NCBI RefSeq assembly: GCF_012641405.1
Contig: NZ_JABAII010000002.1
Location: forward strand, 1 to 64,000
Source: Rhizobium sp. P40RR-XXII
GTDB lineage: Bacteria > Pseudomonadota > Alphaproteobacteria > Rhizobiales > Rhizobiaceae
DNA length: 64,000 nucleotides
Direction of reading: 5' to 3'
The notes below the pieces were generated by a model. That model had not been told where the DNA came from. It saw nothing but the letters and a program-made list of their open reading frames with translations, and did not search any database. How positions within the stretch are numbered: position 1 is the first letter of the stretch; every line of letters begins with the position of its first letter. Shown here piece after piece: positions 35,295 through 45,183 of the stretch. The translations under genes were made by a program, and so were the position numbers.

Positions 35295-36512
35295 TCAGAC
35301 CAGCGAGTTTCTTGCCGGCTTTATGCCGTTGAGATGATAGTTGCCGACGATGTTGTGGGTTCGGCGCGCGGGATCATACAGCGTGTGAATGCGGGCGTTG
35401 CGCCAGTGGCGGTCGAGATTGAGCCCGATACGCGCCGACGTCGTGCCGGCAAGATCGAACAACGTATTGGATGCTTCCATCGCGATGTCGGCGGTAATCG
35501 CCTGGGCCGCCGCAACTGAGAGCGCAGCATCGATGACGTGATCCTCGGTGAGATTGATCTGGGCGGCGTCGATCTTGCTGCCGGCGCGCTCCACGATCGC
35601 CGTTGCTGCCTCGATCCGAATGGCAATCTCGCCGATCCTCGTCACCAGCAATGGATCGTCCACGGCCCGCTTGGAGTCGTTATCCGCCGATAGTTGAGGA
35701 TTGGTCCGCACGAACTCCATGGTCGCCGCCAGAGCCGATCGGGCGATGCCGAGATTGATGCCGGCATGGGTGAGCTGGCTCACGCAATCGATCACCGTGG
35801 GCTCCGTCAGCTTCTCCTGCTGCAGGAGCAGGGCGTCGGCGTTGAGATAAACGTCATGCAGTATGGTCGTGCCGTTTCCGGAGGTTCGTTGACCAAAGCC
35901 GTCCCAGTCGTCGATGATCTGAATGCCCTCGGTATTTCTCGGCACGATTGCCGCCATCAGCCCCTTGCGTTTGTCCGGGACGAACAGGGCGATCCAGTCC
36001 GAAAACAGAATGCTGGCGGAAGGCAGGCTTCGGCCGTTGAGGCGAAAGCCGAGCCCATCCGGTGCCAGATGCAGGACATCCTGATCCGTCCCGCCGGTCT
36101 CTGGTTGGGAGAAGACGCTGCCGAAGCGATCGCCTGTGATCGCCCGGTCGAAGAGGGATGCCCGTTGTTCCTCGCCGCCGGCGATTCTGACTGCCTCCAG
36201 CACATGAAAATGTGTCTGCAGTATCTGCGCAATGGAAGGATCGGCCTCCGCCAGGATGGCAATGACCTCAGCGAGAACGCAGTTTGAAATATCGATGCCG
36301 CCATGCTCCGAGGGCACTGAAATGCCGAGCAGGCCCGATTGGGATAGGGCTTCGATCTCGTCATAGGGTAGGATGCGGTTGATATCGCGGTCGCTTGCCT
36401 GCTGTGCGAAATCAGCCGCGAGTGACCGCGCGATGTCGAGCGCTTCTTCTTCGCTTTGAATGCGATGCGCGGGCGGCCTGACGCGTTCGCGCAACTGCGA
36501 AACAGTCCCCAT
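35295..36512 (-). CDS. SfnB-like acyl-CoA dehydrogenase-family oxidoreductase
   Basis: A 405-residue flavoprotein of the acyl-CoA dehydrogenase fold, most like the SfnB/DszC-type FMN monooxygenases used in organosulfur utilisation. Features: SAFGISVPSEHGGIDISN-type N-domain (LLGISVPSEHGG), FGSVFSQPETGGTDQDVLHL, NGRSLPSASILFSDWIALFV, and the C-terminal DRHWRNARIHTLYDPARRTHNIVGNYHLNG that matches DszC-like ends. The substrate may be a dimethyl sulfone- or alkylsulfonate-type compound; none is proven. No ssu or tau transport genes are in the window. Confidence 0.8.
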   Translation of the reverse strand: MGTVSQLRERVRPPAHRIQSEEEALDIARSLAADFAQQASDRDINRILPYDEIEALSQSGLLGISVPSEHGGIDISNCVLAEVIAILAEADPSIAQILQTHFHVLEAVRIAGGEEQRASLFDRAITGDRFGSVFSQPETGGTDQDVLHLAPDGLGFRLNGRSLPSASILFSDWIALFVPDKRKGLMAAIVPRNTEGIQIIDDWDGFGQRTSGNGTTILHDVYLNADALLLQQEKLTEPTVIDCVSQLTHAGINLGIARSALAATMEFVRTNPQLSADNDSKRAVDDPLLVTRIGEIAIRIEAATAIVERAGSKIDAAQINLTEDHVIDAALSVAAAQAITADIAMEASNTLFDLAGTTSARIGLNLDRHWRNARIHTLYDPARRTHNIVGNYHLNGIKPARNSLV

Positions 36513-37172
36513 TCACCACTCCTCGGCCAGCGCCAGGTCAGTCTTTCAGGCGTTGTTCGCGCCACGTCCTTGGACATAATAGGCGTCAAATGCAGAAATT
36601 GTAAGCGAGCGGGCCGATATATGGTTGCTGCAATAGCGAGCTTTGCGGCTTCTCGTCTTCTGCTCGTCAACGTAGAAAGCGGTGCCGCACAGTGGCATCG
36701 GGGCTATGAGACACTCTTCTTTTCCGCCGGAAGAAATCATCGTTATCCACGAGGAGGCATTACGATCACGAGGCGTCTTTTGCGTTGCAGCATCGACAGT
36801 CCGATCCCGGTCCCACAAGAAAGCACTTGCTAGCGACGCATTTTCGCGCTTTCATATACGACTAAATAAGTAGACAATGACAATAATCCTGCTGCCTGAC
36901 GGCTTCCGAGAAGCAATACATGGCAGCCGATTGCGGGGATCTGGTGTAGATCAGAGTTGGACCCGCCTGTCGCATCTTTCTTGCAGCGGATAGGGAAATC
37001 CAGATTGAAAGAATGCGCCTAGTTTTGAGAACCGAAGCGGCCTCCGTGCGTTTTGTCAGCCACTGTTCTTCGGCTGTCGAGCACCAGATATCGGAGTTTG
37101 AGTTTCTGGGCCCGTAAAGTGAGCAAGCCTCAAGAAAGGCATGATCGAGCACCTCTCGCCCCAGGAGTTGAT
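36513..37172. other. Long intergenic region without a convincing gene
   Basis: About 660 bases between divergent genes. Short open frames on both strands have no ribosome site or protein-like composition. The stretch is less GC-rich than its surroundings and should hold the promoters of the SfnB-like gene (leftward) and the second FAD gene (rightward). TATACGACTA at 36855-36864 matches half of the shared motif at 33046-33061 (9 of 10 bases). Nothing else is recognised. Confidence 0.5.
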
Positions 37173-38588
37173 ATGACGGTTCAGGGATTTTTTTCCGCCA
37201 GGACGAACGCGGCGGCACAGTCTTATGTGATGCCGCGCATTGCCGTTATCGGGCGCGGCTTTTCCGGTATGATGATGGCGATCGCCCTGATGAAGACAGT
37301 GCGCTTTCCGTTTCATCTACAGCTTTTCGACCCCAATTCCAGCGTTAGCGGCGGTCAGGCGCTGGCCTCGGGCCATAGCAGCGAAATCCTCAATAGCCGC
37401 GTTCGCGATCTTTCGGTCTCCGCCGGCGATCCCGATGATTTCAATCAATGGCTTTGTGGCAATGCGCCGTTCCGCAGTGCCGTTCCCGCCGCCATACCCG
37501 GCTTTTTGCAGATCTTCGTGCCGAAGAGCATTTTCAGCGACTACGTCTATCAGCGCTTTTCCGAGGCTTTCTCGTCGCGTCGCGATGTTGCGGTGCAGGT
37601 CAGCAGCGAGACGGTCTTCGGGCTTCGCCGCGTTCGCGGCGGCCGCTTCGTGGTGGAAAGCGACGGTGCCGTTAACGCGCCGTTCGACATGGTGGTGGTG
37701 GCGACCGGCTACGGCATCACCGATCAGGAATCGCAGGCCAGCGATCTCGTGAATGTCCCGACGACGGTGCGGGCACGGCGCCTGGTGTCGCGCCCGCATA
37801 CGCTGCTGCTCGGCAGCGGCCTGCGTGTCGTCGACCGGCTGCTGCAGATGCGCGACAATGGTTATACCGGGCAGATCACCATCGTTTCGAGGCGGGGCTT
37901 CCTGCCGCAAAGCCACACGCGTAACAATGCCGATCCGGTATTCCCCGCCGATAAAATGCCTCGCAATCTCAGCGAGATCGTTCGCTTTATCCGTCAAGCC
38001 TGCGAGGAGGCTGAGACGAGTGGCCAAAGCTGGCAGTCTGTCATGAACGGCTTGCGCAAGCATGCGCGGTCGCTCTGGCGATCCTTGCCCGCCGGCCAGA
38101 AGCAACAGTTCAACCGTCATCTGCGGGCACTCTACGACAGCCATCGCAACCGGCTGCCCGAAGCCCTGCATGTTCGCCTGAAGCAGGAACTGGCCGAGGG
38201 GAATACCGTGTTGCGGCGCGGCCATTTCATCCGGCGGACACCGACCGGGATGGTTTTGAGGCCCGCAGGCCGATCAGAACCCGAGCAGCTCTACGCCGAT
38301 GATGTGATCGACTGTCGATGCCAGGCGCCCGATCTGAATGCGCCGTTGCTGCGCAGCCTGATCGACACCGGCCTTGCGGTGCCCGACGAACTCGGCCTCG
38401 GTCTGGCCGTCGAGGCGAGCGGTGCGCTCGAGGTCAATGGCCGCACGACGGAGGGGCTCTTTGCCATCGGCCCCTTGGGGCTCGGAAGTCTTCCCGATAT
38501 CGATCTGGTGCCGGAGATCGTGACCCAGGCCTATGCAGCAGCCGAAAACGTGGCGGAGCGCTTTCATCCGCAGTGCAAGGCCGGCTGA
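37173..38588 (+). CDS. Second FAD/NAD(P)-binding protein (NAD_binding_9 type)
   Basis: A 471-residue flavoprotein paralogous in architecture to the one at 33134. N-terminal loop RIAVIGRGFSGMMMAIALM, then LQLFDPNSSVSGGQALASGHSSEILN and VRDLSVSAGDPDDFNQWL, a mid-protein RPHTLLLGSGLRVVDRLL and SLRDNGYTG-like segment, then the conserved HARSLWRSLPAGQKQQFNRHLRALYDSHRNRLP helical region, which parallels [27 protein letters not shown] in the first. ATG at 37173 has CAGGAG upstream. Substrate unknown. Confidence 0.8.
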   Translation: MTVQGFFSARTNAAAQSYVMPRIAVIGRGFSGMMMAIALMKTVRFPFHLQLFDPNSSVSGGQALASGHSSEILNSRVRDLSVSAGDPDDFNQWLCGNAPFRSAVPAAIPGFLQIFVPKSIFSDYVYQRFSEAFSSRRDVAVQVSSETVFGLRRVRGGRFVVESDGAVNAPFDMVVVATGYGITDQESQASDLVNVPTTVRARRLVSRPHTLLLGSGLRVVDRLLQMRDNGYTGQITIVSRRGFLPQSHTRNNADPVFPADKMPRNLSEIVRFIRQACEEAETSGQSWQSVMNGLRKHARSLWRSLPAGQKQQFNRHLRALYDSHRNRLPEALHVRLKQELAEGNTVLRRGHFIRRTPTGMVLRPAGRSEPEQLYADDVIDCRCQAPDLNAPLLRSLIDTGLAVPDELGLGLAVEASGALEVNGRTTEGLFAIGPLGLGSLPDIDLVPEIVTQAYAAAENVAERFHPQCKAG

Positions 38589-38962
38589 CGTTTCGCGGAT
38601 CTATTTTAAGCAATTTGGCGCGCCCATCCGGCCTGCCGAAGGTGTGATCTTCATTCTGACATCGCGAAGCAGGCGGCCATGGACGACCCATTGCCAAGGC
38701 TTGGCTCCGGCCTATTTCCACGCAGACATGAGCGGTCCGACACGTCGTCTTCGGGACGAAGCGAGCGATATCCGGCTTCGGGCACGATTCAGAACCGGAT
38801 AAAGGCGTGGAATGCCTTTGTGTCGCCTTTCTTTGTCTTACAAGGCGTTCGCGTAAAGACTATGAAATTCGCAATCACACTATAGGACGACTCGGTTCGC
38901 GATTTTCTTCGGCGATTTCGATCATCCGCTGCCTGCGAGTTATGTGCGACGAGGAGCTTTGC
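38589..38962. other. Intergenic region without a recognised feature
   Basis: About 370 bases between the second FAD gene and the MscS-type gene. Some frames stay open but have neither ribosome sites nor family-like sequence. No hairpin terminator stands out. Confidence 0.4.
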
Positions 38963-41551
38963 TTGCGCCCGCTGAAATTCCGTCTTTTTCTGCTGCCCCT
39001 TTTGCTGCTGGGATTGGGCACCGTTACCGCCACCCTTCCGTTGGCGGGTAGCTATGCCTTTGCGCAGGATCAGCAGCCGGCCCAGCAGTCGCAACAAACG
39101 GATCAGCAACAGCCCACGCAGCTTGCAAACGGGTTGCTGGATGCGGCCGTTGCCGATCTCAATAAGGCAAAGAAGACATACGACACCCTCCAGGACAGCG
39201 CAAAACAATCGGGAGCGGACGATGAGGCGCTGGTGGCGCTCTCGGGCCGTGTCGACGAGCTCAATCGCGCCGTCGCTGCAATCTCGACACGTCTGAAACC
39301 CCGCACCGCCGAGATCGATACGCGCCTGACCCAGCTCGGCGCTGCCCCCAAGGAGGGCCAGCCGCCGGAAGCGCCGATCGTCGCGCAGGAGCGTGACCGG
39401 CTCAATGCCGAGCGCGCGCAGATCAGCGCGGTGATCCTCGATGCCGACAATCTGACCGCGGAGACCAATCGGCTTTCCATGCAGTTCATGGAAATGCGCC
39501 GAAAGCTGTTCGCCGAGACATTGTTCAAGCGGACGGAGATTTCCGGTGCCACATTCGACGATGCGGGCGCGGCTCTCGTCGATGAGGGCATCAAGTTCAG
39601 CGGCGCCGTGACGAGCTGGATCGGATTCGTGCTGAAAGCCAAGCTCGCTTCGTTCCTGGCCGCCGTTTGCCTGTCGATCGGCGCGGCACTGCTATTCCTC
39701 GCCGGTGGCTATAGGCTGTTCCGCCGTTATTACGTGCAGGACGAGGCCATCGAGAATCCGCCCTATATCAGCCGGCTCTCCGTCGCCTTCTGGTCGACCT
39801 TGATCCGCACCCTGTCGTTGGCGGCATTTCTCGTCACGTCCTTCTTTTTCCTGTCGAATTTCAATGTCCTGCGACCGGATATCGCGCCGATACTGGCGGC
39901 GGTCTTCGGTTTCATCGGGCTTGTCTATTTCGTCGGCCGCCTGAGCAACGCCGTCTTCGCGCCGTTCCGGCCGCACTGGCGCCTCGTCAAGCTGTCGAAC
40001 AAGGGCGCGCATTCGCTGACCTGGTGCCTGCAGGCAATGGCCGTGGTCAATGGTTTGGACTACGTCTTCGACCGCATCAGCGAGTCCATGGGTTCGCCCG
40101 TCGTCGTCACCGTTGCAAAGAGCTTCCTGGCGGCGCTGCTGATCGGCCTCATTCTGATTGCCGCCTCGTTCGGCTCGCCGATGCTGGCCAAGAACGGCGA
40201 TCCGGATGCGCCAGGCCGTCATTGGCCGCATGGCATGGCAATCATTCTTCGCGCTCTCGGCATATTGGTGATCTTCATCTCGTTCATCGGTTATGTCGGC
40301 CTCGCCCGCTTCATGGCAACGCAGATGATCGTGACGAGTGCGGTCATCGCGACCATGTATCTCGGCTTTCAGCTCGGCAAGGCCGTATCGAAGCAGGGCG
40401 TCTTTGCCGAAACGATCATCGGCCGCTTTCTGGAAAACCGGCTGAAGCTTCGCGAAGTGGCGCTCGATCAGGCCGGCCTCGCTGCCGGGCTGGCGACCTA
40501 TGCCGTCGCGCTGCTGACGGGCATTCCGTTGATCCTGCTGTCCTGGGGCTTCCACATCCAGGATCTGGAGGTCTTCGCCTACAGGCTGTTTACCGAGATC
40601 AAGATCGGCAACATGTCGATCTCGTTGCTCGGCATATTCGTTGGCATTCTGCTGTTTGCCGGCGGTTATATGATTACGCGCTGGTTCCAGCGCTGGCTCG
40701 ACAGCAATGTCATGGCGCGCGGGCAGGTGGATCTGGGCGTCCGCAACTCCGTGAGGACCGGTATCGGCTATCTCGGCATAGCCTTGGCCGCCATCTTTGC
40801 CATTTCCGCTGCCGGCATCGATTTGTCCAGCCTCGCGCTCGTCGCCAGTGCCCTTTCGGTCGGTATCGGTTTCGGTCTGCAGAACATCGTGTCGAATTTC
40901 GTGTCCGGCCTGATCCTTCTGGTCGAACGGCCTTTCAAGGTCGGTGACTGGATCGTGTCGGGCACTTCGGAGGGTATCGTCAAGCGCATCTCGGTGCGGG
41001 CGACCGAGATCGAGACCTTCCGCAAACAGTCGATCATCGTACCGAATTCCGAGCTCATCAACGCTTCGCTCGGCAATTGGACGCATCGCAACCGGCTCGG
41101 CCGCTCGGAAATTCCGGTATCCGTCAGCTATGATGCCGATCCGCGCAAGGTCATGGATATTCTGCTGGAACTGGTGCGGGCGATCCCGAAGGTCCTCAGA
41201 AATCCCGAGCCGCACGTGGAGTTCCTGCGCTTCGGTCCGTCATCTCTGGATTTCGAGATGCGCTTCTACCTCTCGGATCTTTCCGACGGCATGGAGATCC
41301 GCAACAATCTGCGCATCGAAATCCTGAGGCGGTTCAAGGAGGAGGGGATTGCCATTCCCTATCCGCATCAGGAGCTGCATATCGTTCGCGACGGCAGGAG
41401 AGAGCGGCACGGCGATATTGCGGCCAGTATATTGACGGATTCGGCCGATGGGCCGGAGGCCGATCCGGCGGAAGGTGTTGCTCCGTCCGAGGAGAGTGCT
41501 TCCGAGGTAAAGGGTGCCGGCCGTCGCCGCGGCAGAACCGCAGCGGAGTGA
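38963..41551 (+). CDS. DUF3772/MscS mechanosensitive channel
   Basis: An 862-residue large MscS-family channel. Signal peptide (RPLKFRLFLLPLLLLGLGTV...SYAFA), a Q-rich linker, a periplasmic coiled DUF3772 domain (about residues 45-200), about ten transmembrane segments, and a C-terminal MscS core: SALSVGIGFGLQNIVSNFVSGLILLVERPFKVGDWI is the pore helix and beta domain. I choose TTG at 38963 because GAGGAG lies six bases upstream and the signal peptide follows directly. The end GAGRRRGRTAAE is basic. It protects against hypo-osmotic shock; substrate specificity is not readable. Confidence 0.87.
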   Translation: MRPLKFRLFLLPLLLLGLGTVTATLPLAGSYAFAQDQQPAQQSQQTDQQQPTQLANGLLDAAVADLNKAKKTYDTLQDSAKQSGADDEALVALSGRVDELNRAVAAISTRLKPRTAEIDTRLTQLGAAPKEGQPPEAPIVAQERDRLNAERAQISAVILDADNLTAETNRLSMQFMEMRRKLFAETLFKRTEISGATFDDAGAALVDEGIKFSGAVTSWIGFVLKAKLASFLAAVCLSIGAALLFLAGGYRLFRRYYVQDEAIENPPYISRLSVAFWSTLIRTLSLAAFLVTSFFFLSNFNVLRPDIAPILAAVFGFIGLVYFVGRLSNAVFAPFRPHWRLVKLSNKGAHSLTWCLQAMAVVNGLDYVFDRISESMGSPVVVTVAKSFLAALLIGLILIAASFGSPMLAKNGDPDAPGRHWPHGMAIILRALGILVIFISFIGYVGLARFMATQMIVTSAVIATMYLGFQLGKAVSKQGVFAETIIGRFLENRLKLREVALDQAGLAAGLATYAVALLTGIPLILLSWGFHIQDLEVFAYRLFTEIKIGNMSISLLGIFVGILLFAGGYMITRWFQRWLDSNVMARGQVDLGVRNSVRTGIGYLGIALAAIFAISAAGIDLSSLALVASALSVGIGFGLQNIVSNFVSGLILLVERPFKVGDWIVSGTSEGIVKRISVRATEIETFRKQSIIVPNSELINASLGNWTHRNRLGRSEIPVSVSYDADPRKVMDILLELVRAIPKVLRNPEPHVEFLRFGPSSLDFEMRFYLSDLSDGMEIRNNLRIEILRRFKEEGIAIPYPHQELHIVRDGRRERHGDIAASILTDSADGPEADPAEGVAPSEESASEVKGAGRRRGRTAAE

Positions 41552-41768
41552 GCCGGGCAGGGCCGGACTTGTAGCCGGCATCAGTGGCACACGATGCTCA
41601 ACGCTTGCTGATCATCGACCGGTTCCAAGAGCCGGAACATTCGCCTGCGTCCGCCGCGGCGGATGCTACCTTTCTTCATCTCTGGGAAACCAATCGGTTT
41701 AATGAATCCGCAAAAGCTTTGTTCTAAAAAAGTACAGAGGGGATCATTTTCAGTAACAGGTTTTCATT

Positions 41769-42599
41769 ATGCCATTTCTGGGTGTTTCGGGGATGCAGTA
41801 TTCCGGTGCGTCTCTTGCCGGCTCGCGCATTCTCCTTGTCGAGGATTCCAATCTTTTCACCGCTATGATCCGGGCCAGGCTCAAGGAGCTTCTGGACATC
41901 GATGTCGAGATTTGCCGCAATTTCGAGGAATTGCAGCTTGCCTATGACAAGTCGTCGGAGCCGATCAAGCTGGCGATCTCGAATATGAACCTACCGGGAG
42001 CCGAGAAAGGCGAAGCCCTGGCTTATCTGGTCGATCTCAGCATTCCCACCATCGCCTTCACCGGCACCTTCCTGGAGGGTATGCGCGACGAGCTGATCGC
42101 CAGAGATGTCGTCGATTACATTCTCAAGGACAATGTGTTTGCGGTCGACATGCTGGCGGAATCGATCTGCCGCTTTCTCACCAACCACCGCCATCACGTG
42201 CTCATCGTCGATGACAGTGCGACGGCGCGCGCTCTGCTGTCCAGCCGCCTGAAGCGCTATAACTTCCGTGTCAGCGTTGCCGAAAGCGGCGCCAAGGCGC
42301 TCCAAATCCTGAAGGCCAGTCCGGATATCGGCCTTATGGTCACGGATTACAACATGCCCGACATGGACGGCTTCGAACTGACGCGGCGCATTCGCGCCAC
42401 CACCGGTTCGCACGAGCTGCGCATCATCGGCGTTTCGTCGTCCAACAACCGGCTGCTCTCGGCACGGTTCCTCAAGGCCGGCGGCAACGACTTCATCCTG
42501 CGGCCATTCATCGACGAGGAATTCTACTGCCGCGTGAATCAGAATCTCGACACGCTTTTGCAAATCCAGACGGCGCGTAAAGTCGAGGAAACCGCCTAG
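41769..42599 (+). CDS. Double-receiver response regulator without output domain
   Basis: A 276-residue protein made of two CheY-like receivers and nothing else. In receiver 1 (about 19-137) the phospho-acceptor aspartate is replaced by Asn72 (AISNMNLPG), so it cannot be phosphorylated in the normal way. Receiver 2 (about 143-265) keeps Asp193 (VTDYNMPDMDG) but has Arg245 instead of the conserved lysine (FILRPF). The next gene encodes the same two receivers plus a GGDEF domain, so this protein may be a phosphate sink or partner of it. Start ATG 41769. Confidence 0.85.
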   Translation: MPFLGVSGMQYSGASLAGSRILLVEDSNLFTAMIRARLKELLDIDVEICRNFEELQLAYDKSSEPIKLAISNMNLPGAEKGEALAYLVDLSIPTIAFTGTFLEGMRDELIARDVVDYILKDNVFAVDMLAESICRFLTNHRHHVLIVDDSATARALLSSRLKRYNFRVSVAESGAKALQILKASPDIGLMVTDYNMPDMDGFELTRRIRATTGSHELRIIGVSSSNNRLLSARFLKAGGNDFILRPFIDEEFYCRVNQNLDTLLQIQTARKVEETA

Positions 42600-42783
42600 G
42601 CATTGCGAAAGCAGGGAAGTCCATCAAAAGAATGTGAGGAGAAATCATTTTTGTATAAAACTCCGCAATCTATGGTTCCAATTTTTTCACGAATCCTGTT
42701 CAGGATAAGGTGAAGGACGGTTTGGCAGACCCTGCAATTGACTGAGATTCAGGCGCCTACGGCGCGGGAGGAATTGAAGGGAA

Positions 42784-44115
42784 ATGGTACTGCATGTGGG
42801 ATCCCTCGGCGATGGCGGCGGCCACCGCAACGGCCACCAGAAGATACTTCTGGTGGAGGATTCCCGCATGTTTTCAGCCGTGCTTTCGCATCGGTTCGAG
42901 ACCGAACTCGGCCTGGCGGTTACGCATTGCCCATCGCTGAAAGTGTTGAACGACGCGCTGGCGGATGCGGACCGTGGCTTTACCATGGCTGTGATCGACC
43001 TCAATCTGCCCGACGCTGCCCATGGCGAGGCTTTGGATGTCGCCGTCGCCCACAATATTCCCACCATCGTTTTTACCGCGTCTTTTGACATGGCGACGCG
43101 CAACCGCATCATGGAGCGCAGTGTCGTCGATTACGTGCTCAAGGACGGCGAGTTCGCGCTCGACAATCTGGTCTCGTCCGTCCGGCGCGCCATTGCCAAT
43201 CGATCGACGCGCGTATTGGTTGTGGACGATCTTCCGTCGGCTCGAAAGATGCTGACGGATTTGCTGCATGCCCAGCAGTTCAAGGTCACCGAAGCCGGCA
43301 CCGGGATCGAAGCCCTGGCGGCGCTCGAGGAGTTCAACGATATCGAAGTGGTCGTCACCGACTACAACATGCCCGATATGAATGGCCATGAACTGACCCG
43401 TCGCATCCGCCATCGTTTTGGTTCGGACCGGATGCGGATCATCGGCATTTCGTCATCGAATGACCGATTGCTGTCCGCGACCTTCCTGAAGGCCGGCGCG
43501 AGCGATTTCATCTATCGCCCCTTCGTTCCAGAGGAATTACAGTGCCGTATCGCGTTGAACGTCGAGACATTGGCGCAGCTGAAGCAATTGCGCGCGGCGG
43601 CGGCGAGCGACTATCTGACGGGTCTTTATAACAGGCGTTATTTCTACGACCACGGTCCGCGTCTCGTAAACGATTGCCTGCGCCGCCAGCGTCCGAGTTC
43701 GGTCGCCATTCTCGATATCGATCATTTCAAGAATCTGAACGATACCTATGGTCACGAGATCGGCGATCAGGTCTTGAAGGCGGTTGCCGGCCGGCTCGGT
43801 TCGCTTTTTGAAGGCAGCGACAACCTGCTCTCCCGCCTCGGCGGTGAGGAGTTCGCCATTCTCTTTACCGAAATGAATTCACGCGCGGCGACCGAGGTGT
43901 GCGACGAGGTGCGCCTCAGCCTTGCGGATCTGAAGGTTCACGCCGATGACGAGGAATTGTCAGTGACGGTTTCCATTGGTGTTGCCGAGATCGCCGGATA
44001 CGAATCCTTCGACAACTATCTCAACGCCGCCGACCAGTTTCTCTATATGGCGAAACACAATGGTCGCAATCAGGTCTATTCGGACTTCAAGATGACCCAG
44101 GAGGCGGCCCAGTAG
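42784..44115 (+). CDS. REC-REC-GGDEF diguanylate cyclase (PleD-like)
   Basis: A 443-residue response regulator. Receiver 1 (about 20-137) has Asp72 (VIDLNLPD), receiver 2 (about 143-265) has Asp193 but Arg245 in place of the switch lysine (FIYRPF), then a GGDEF domain (about 275-440) with active GGEEF at 352-356. The product-inhibition I-site (RxxD) is replaced by EGSD (342-345), so feedback by c-di-GMP should be absent. It makes c-di-GMP from two GTP, and probably controls motility or surface attachment. Start ATG 42784 with GAAGGGA upstream. No histidine kinase is adjacent. Confidence 0.9.
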   Translation: MVLHVGSLGDGGGHRNGHQKILLVEDSRMFSAVLSHRFETELGLAVTHCPSLKVLNDALADADRGFTMAVIDLNLPDAAHGEALDVAVAHNIPTIVFTASFDMATRNRIMERSVVDYVLKDGEFALDNLVSSVRRAIANRSTRVLVVDDLPSARKMLTDLLHAQQFKVTEAGTGIEALAALEEFNDIEVVVTDYNMPDMNGHELTRRIRHRFGSDRMRIIGISSSNDRLLSATFLKAGASDFIYRPFVPEELQCRIALNVETLAQLKQLRAAAASDYLTGLYNRRYFYDHGPRLVNDCLRRQRPSSVAILDIDHFKNLNDTYGHEIGDQVLKAVAGRLGSLFEGSDNLLSRLGGEEFAILFTEMNSRAATEVCDEVRLSLADLKVHADDEELSVTVSIGVAEIAGYESFDNYLNAADQFLYMAKHNGRNQVYSDFKMTQEAAQ

Positions 44116-44148
44116 GCCGCGCCCCATAGTCGTGATTGCTCGGGCCTT

Positions 44149-45183
44149 TTAGACGACGATCCCCGTGCGGTTCGTCGACATGGTCAGCTTGCGCTCGGCG
44201 CGCTCCTGCTGCGGCGAGCGGTTGTAGAGCTCGCGATAACACTTGGAAAAGTGCGAGGCTGAAACGAAGCCGCAGGCAACAGCGACTTCCACGACCGGCA
44301 TGGAGGATTGCACGAGCAGGTGCCGGGCGCGGTCGAGGCGAATTTCAAGGTAATAGCGGGCCGGCGAGCGGCCCATTTCCTGGCGGAACAGGCGCTCGAT
44401 CTGCCGGCGCGACAGGCCGGCATCGTCGGCGATTTCCAGGAGCGACAATGGCTCGGCGAGATTGCTTTCCATCAGCTCGATGATGGAGAGAACCTTGGCG
44501 TTCTGGACACCCAGGCGCGCGCGCAGCGGCAGGCGCTGACGGTCGTGCGGGCTGCGGACGCGGTCGGTCAGCTGCTGCTCGCAGACGCGGTTGACGAGGT
44601 TTTCTCCGAAGTCCTGGCCGATCAGGTTCAGCATCATGTCGAGCGAAGCCGTGCCGCCGGCGCAGGTATAGATGTTGCTGTCGACCTCGTAGAGATCGGC
44701 ATAGACTTCCGCCTGCGGGAACGTTTCGGAAAAGCCGGGCAGGTTCTCCCAGTGGATCGCACAGCGCTTGCCGTTCAGCAATCCTGCCTGAGCAAGCACA
44801 TGCGCGCCCGTACAGAGGCTGCCGACGGCGACGCCGCGATTATAGGTCTCGCGCAGCCAGGCGTTGACCGACTTGTTGTGAAATTCCTCGACATAGATGC
44901 CGGAACAGACCAGCACCATGTTCGGGCGGTTCTCGCCGCCGAGATAGCGGCGCTCGTCGGTAAGGGAGGAATTGACCTCCAATCCGATGCCGCTGGATGA
45001 ATAGACTTTCTGGCCGTCCGCGGAGGCTAATCGCCACGTATAGGCGGGGTAGCCCAGCATGCGGTTGGCAATCCGCAGCGTCTCGATCGCGGCGGAAAAC
45101 GGCAGCATGGTGAAATGTGGGACGAGGAAGAAAACCAGGGAACGCGTCTTAATCGGAGTCTTGCTCATATCGTGAAAATCCAT
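44149..45183 (-). CDS. GlxA/GbdR-type AraC regulator
   Basis: A regulator of about 344 residues: DJ-1/PfpI-like ligand domain (SLVFFLVPHFTMLPFSAAIETLRIANRMLG, GVAVGSLCTGAHVLAQAGLLNGKRCAIHWENLPGF) and a C-terminal AraC double HTH (LSLLEIADDAGLSRRQIERLFRQEMGRSPARYYLEIRL, VEVAVACGFVSASHFSKCYRELYNRSP). GbdR, CdhR and SouR of this type control betaine, carnitine and sarcosine catabolism, which fits the quaternary-amine genes to the right. ATG 45183 (MDFHDMSK) or 45168 (MSKTPIK) are both possible starts. Confidence 0.85.
   Translation of the reverse strand: MDFHDMSKTPIKTRSLVFFLVPHFTMLPFSAAIETLRIANRMLGYPAYTWRLASADGQKVYSSSGIGLEVNSSLTDERRYLGGENRPNMVLVCSGIYVEEFHNKSVNAWLRETYNRGVAVGSLCTGAHVLAQAGLLNGKRCAIHWENLPGFSETFPQAEVYADLYEVDSNIYTCAGGTASLDMMLNLIGQDFGENLVNRVCEQQLTDRVRSPHDRQRLPLRARLGVQNAKVLSIIELMESNLAEPLSLLEIADDAGLSRRQIERLFRQEMGRSPARYYLEIRLDRARHLLVQSSMPVVEVAVACGFVSASHFSKCYRELYNRSPQQERAERKLTMSTNRTGIVV

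Noticed and set aside
39692..41215. 507-residue minus-strand frame
   Set aside because: Antisense to the MscS-type channel with Asp/Gln/His-rich shadow sequence and no start context.
42600..42783. Possible small ORF or terminator between the two receiver genes
   Set aside because: No convincing stem or start; probably a spacer or promoter.
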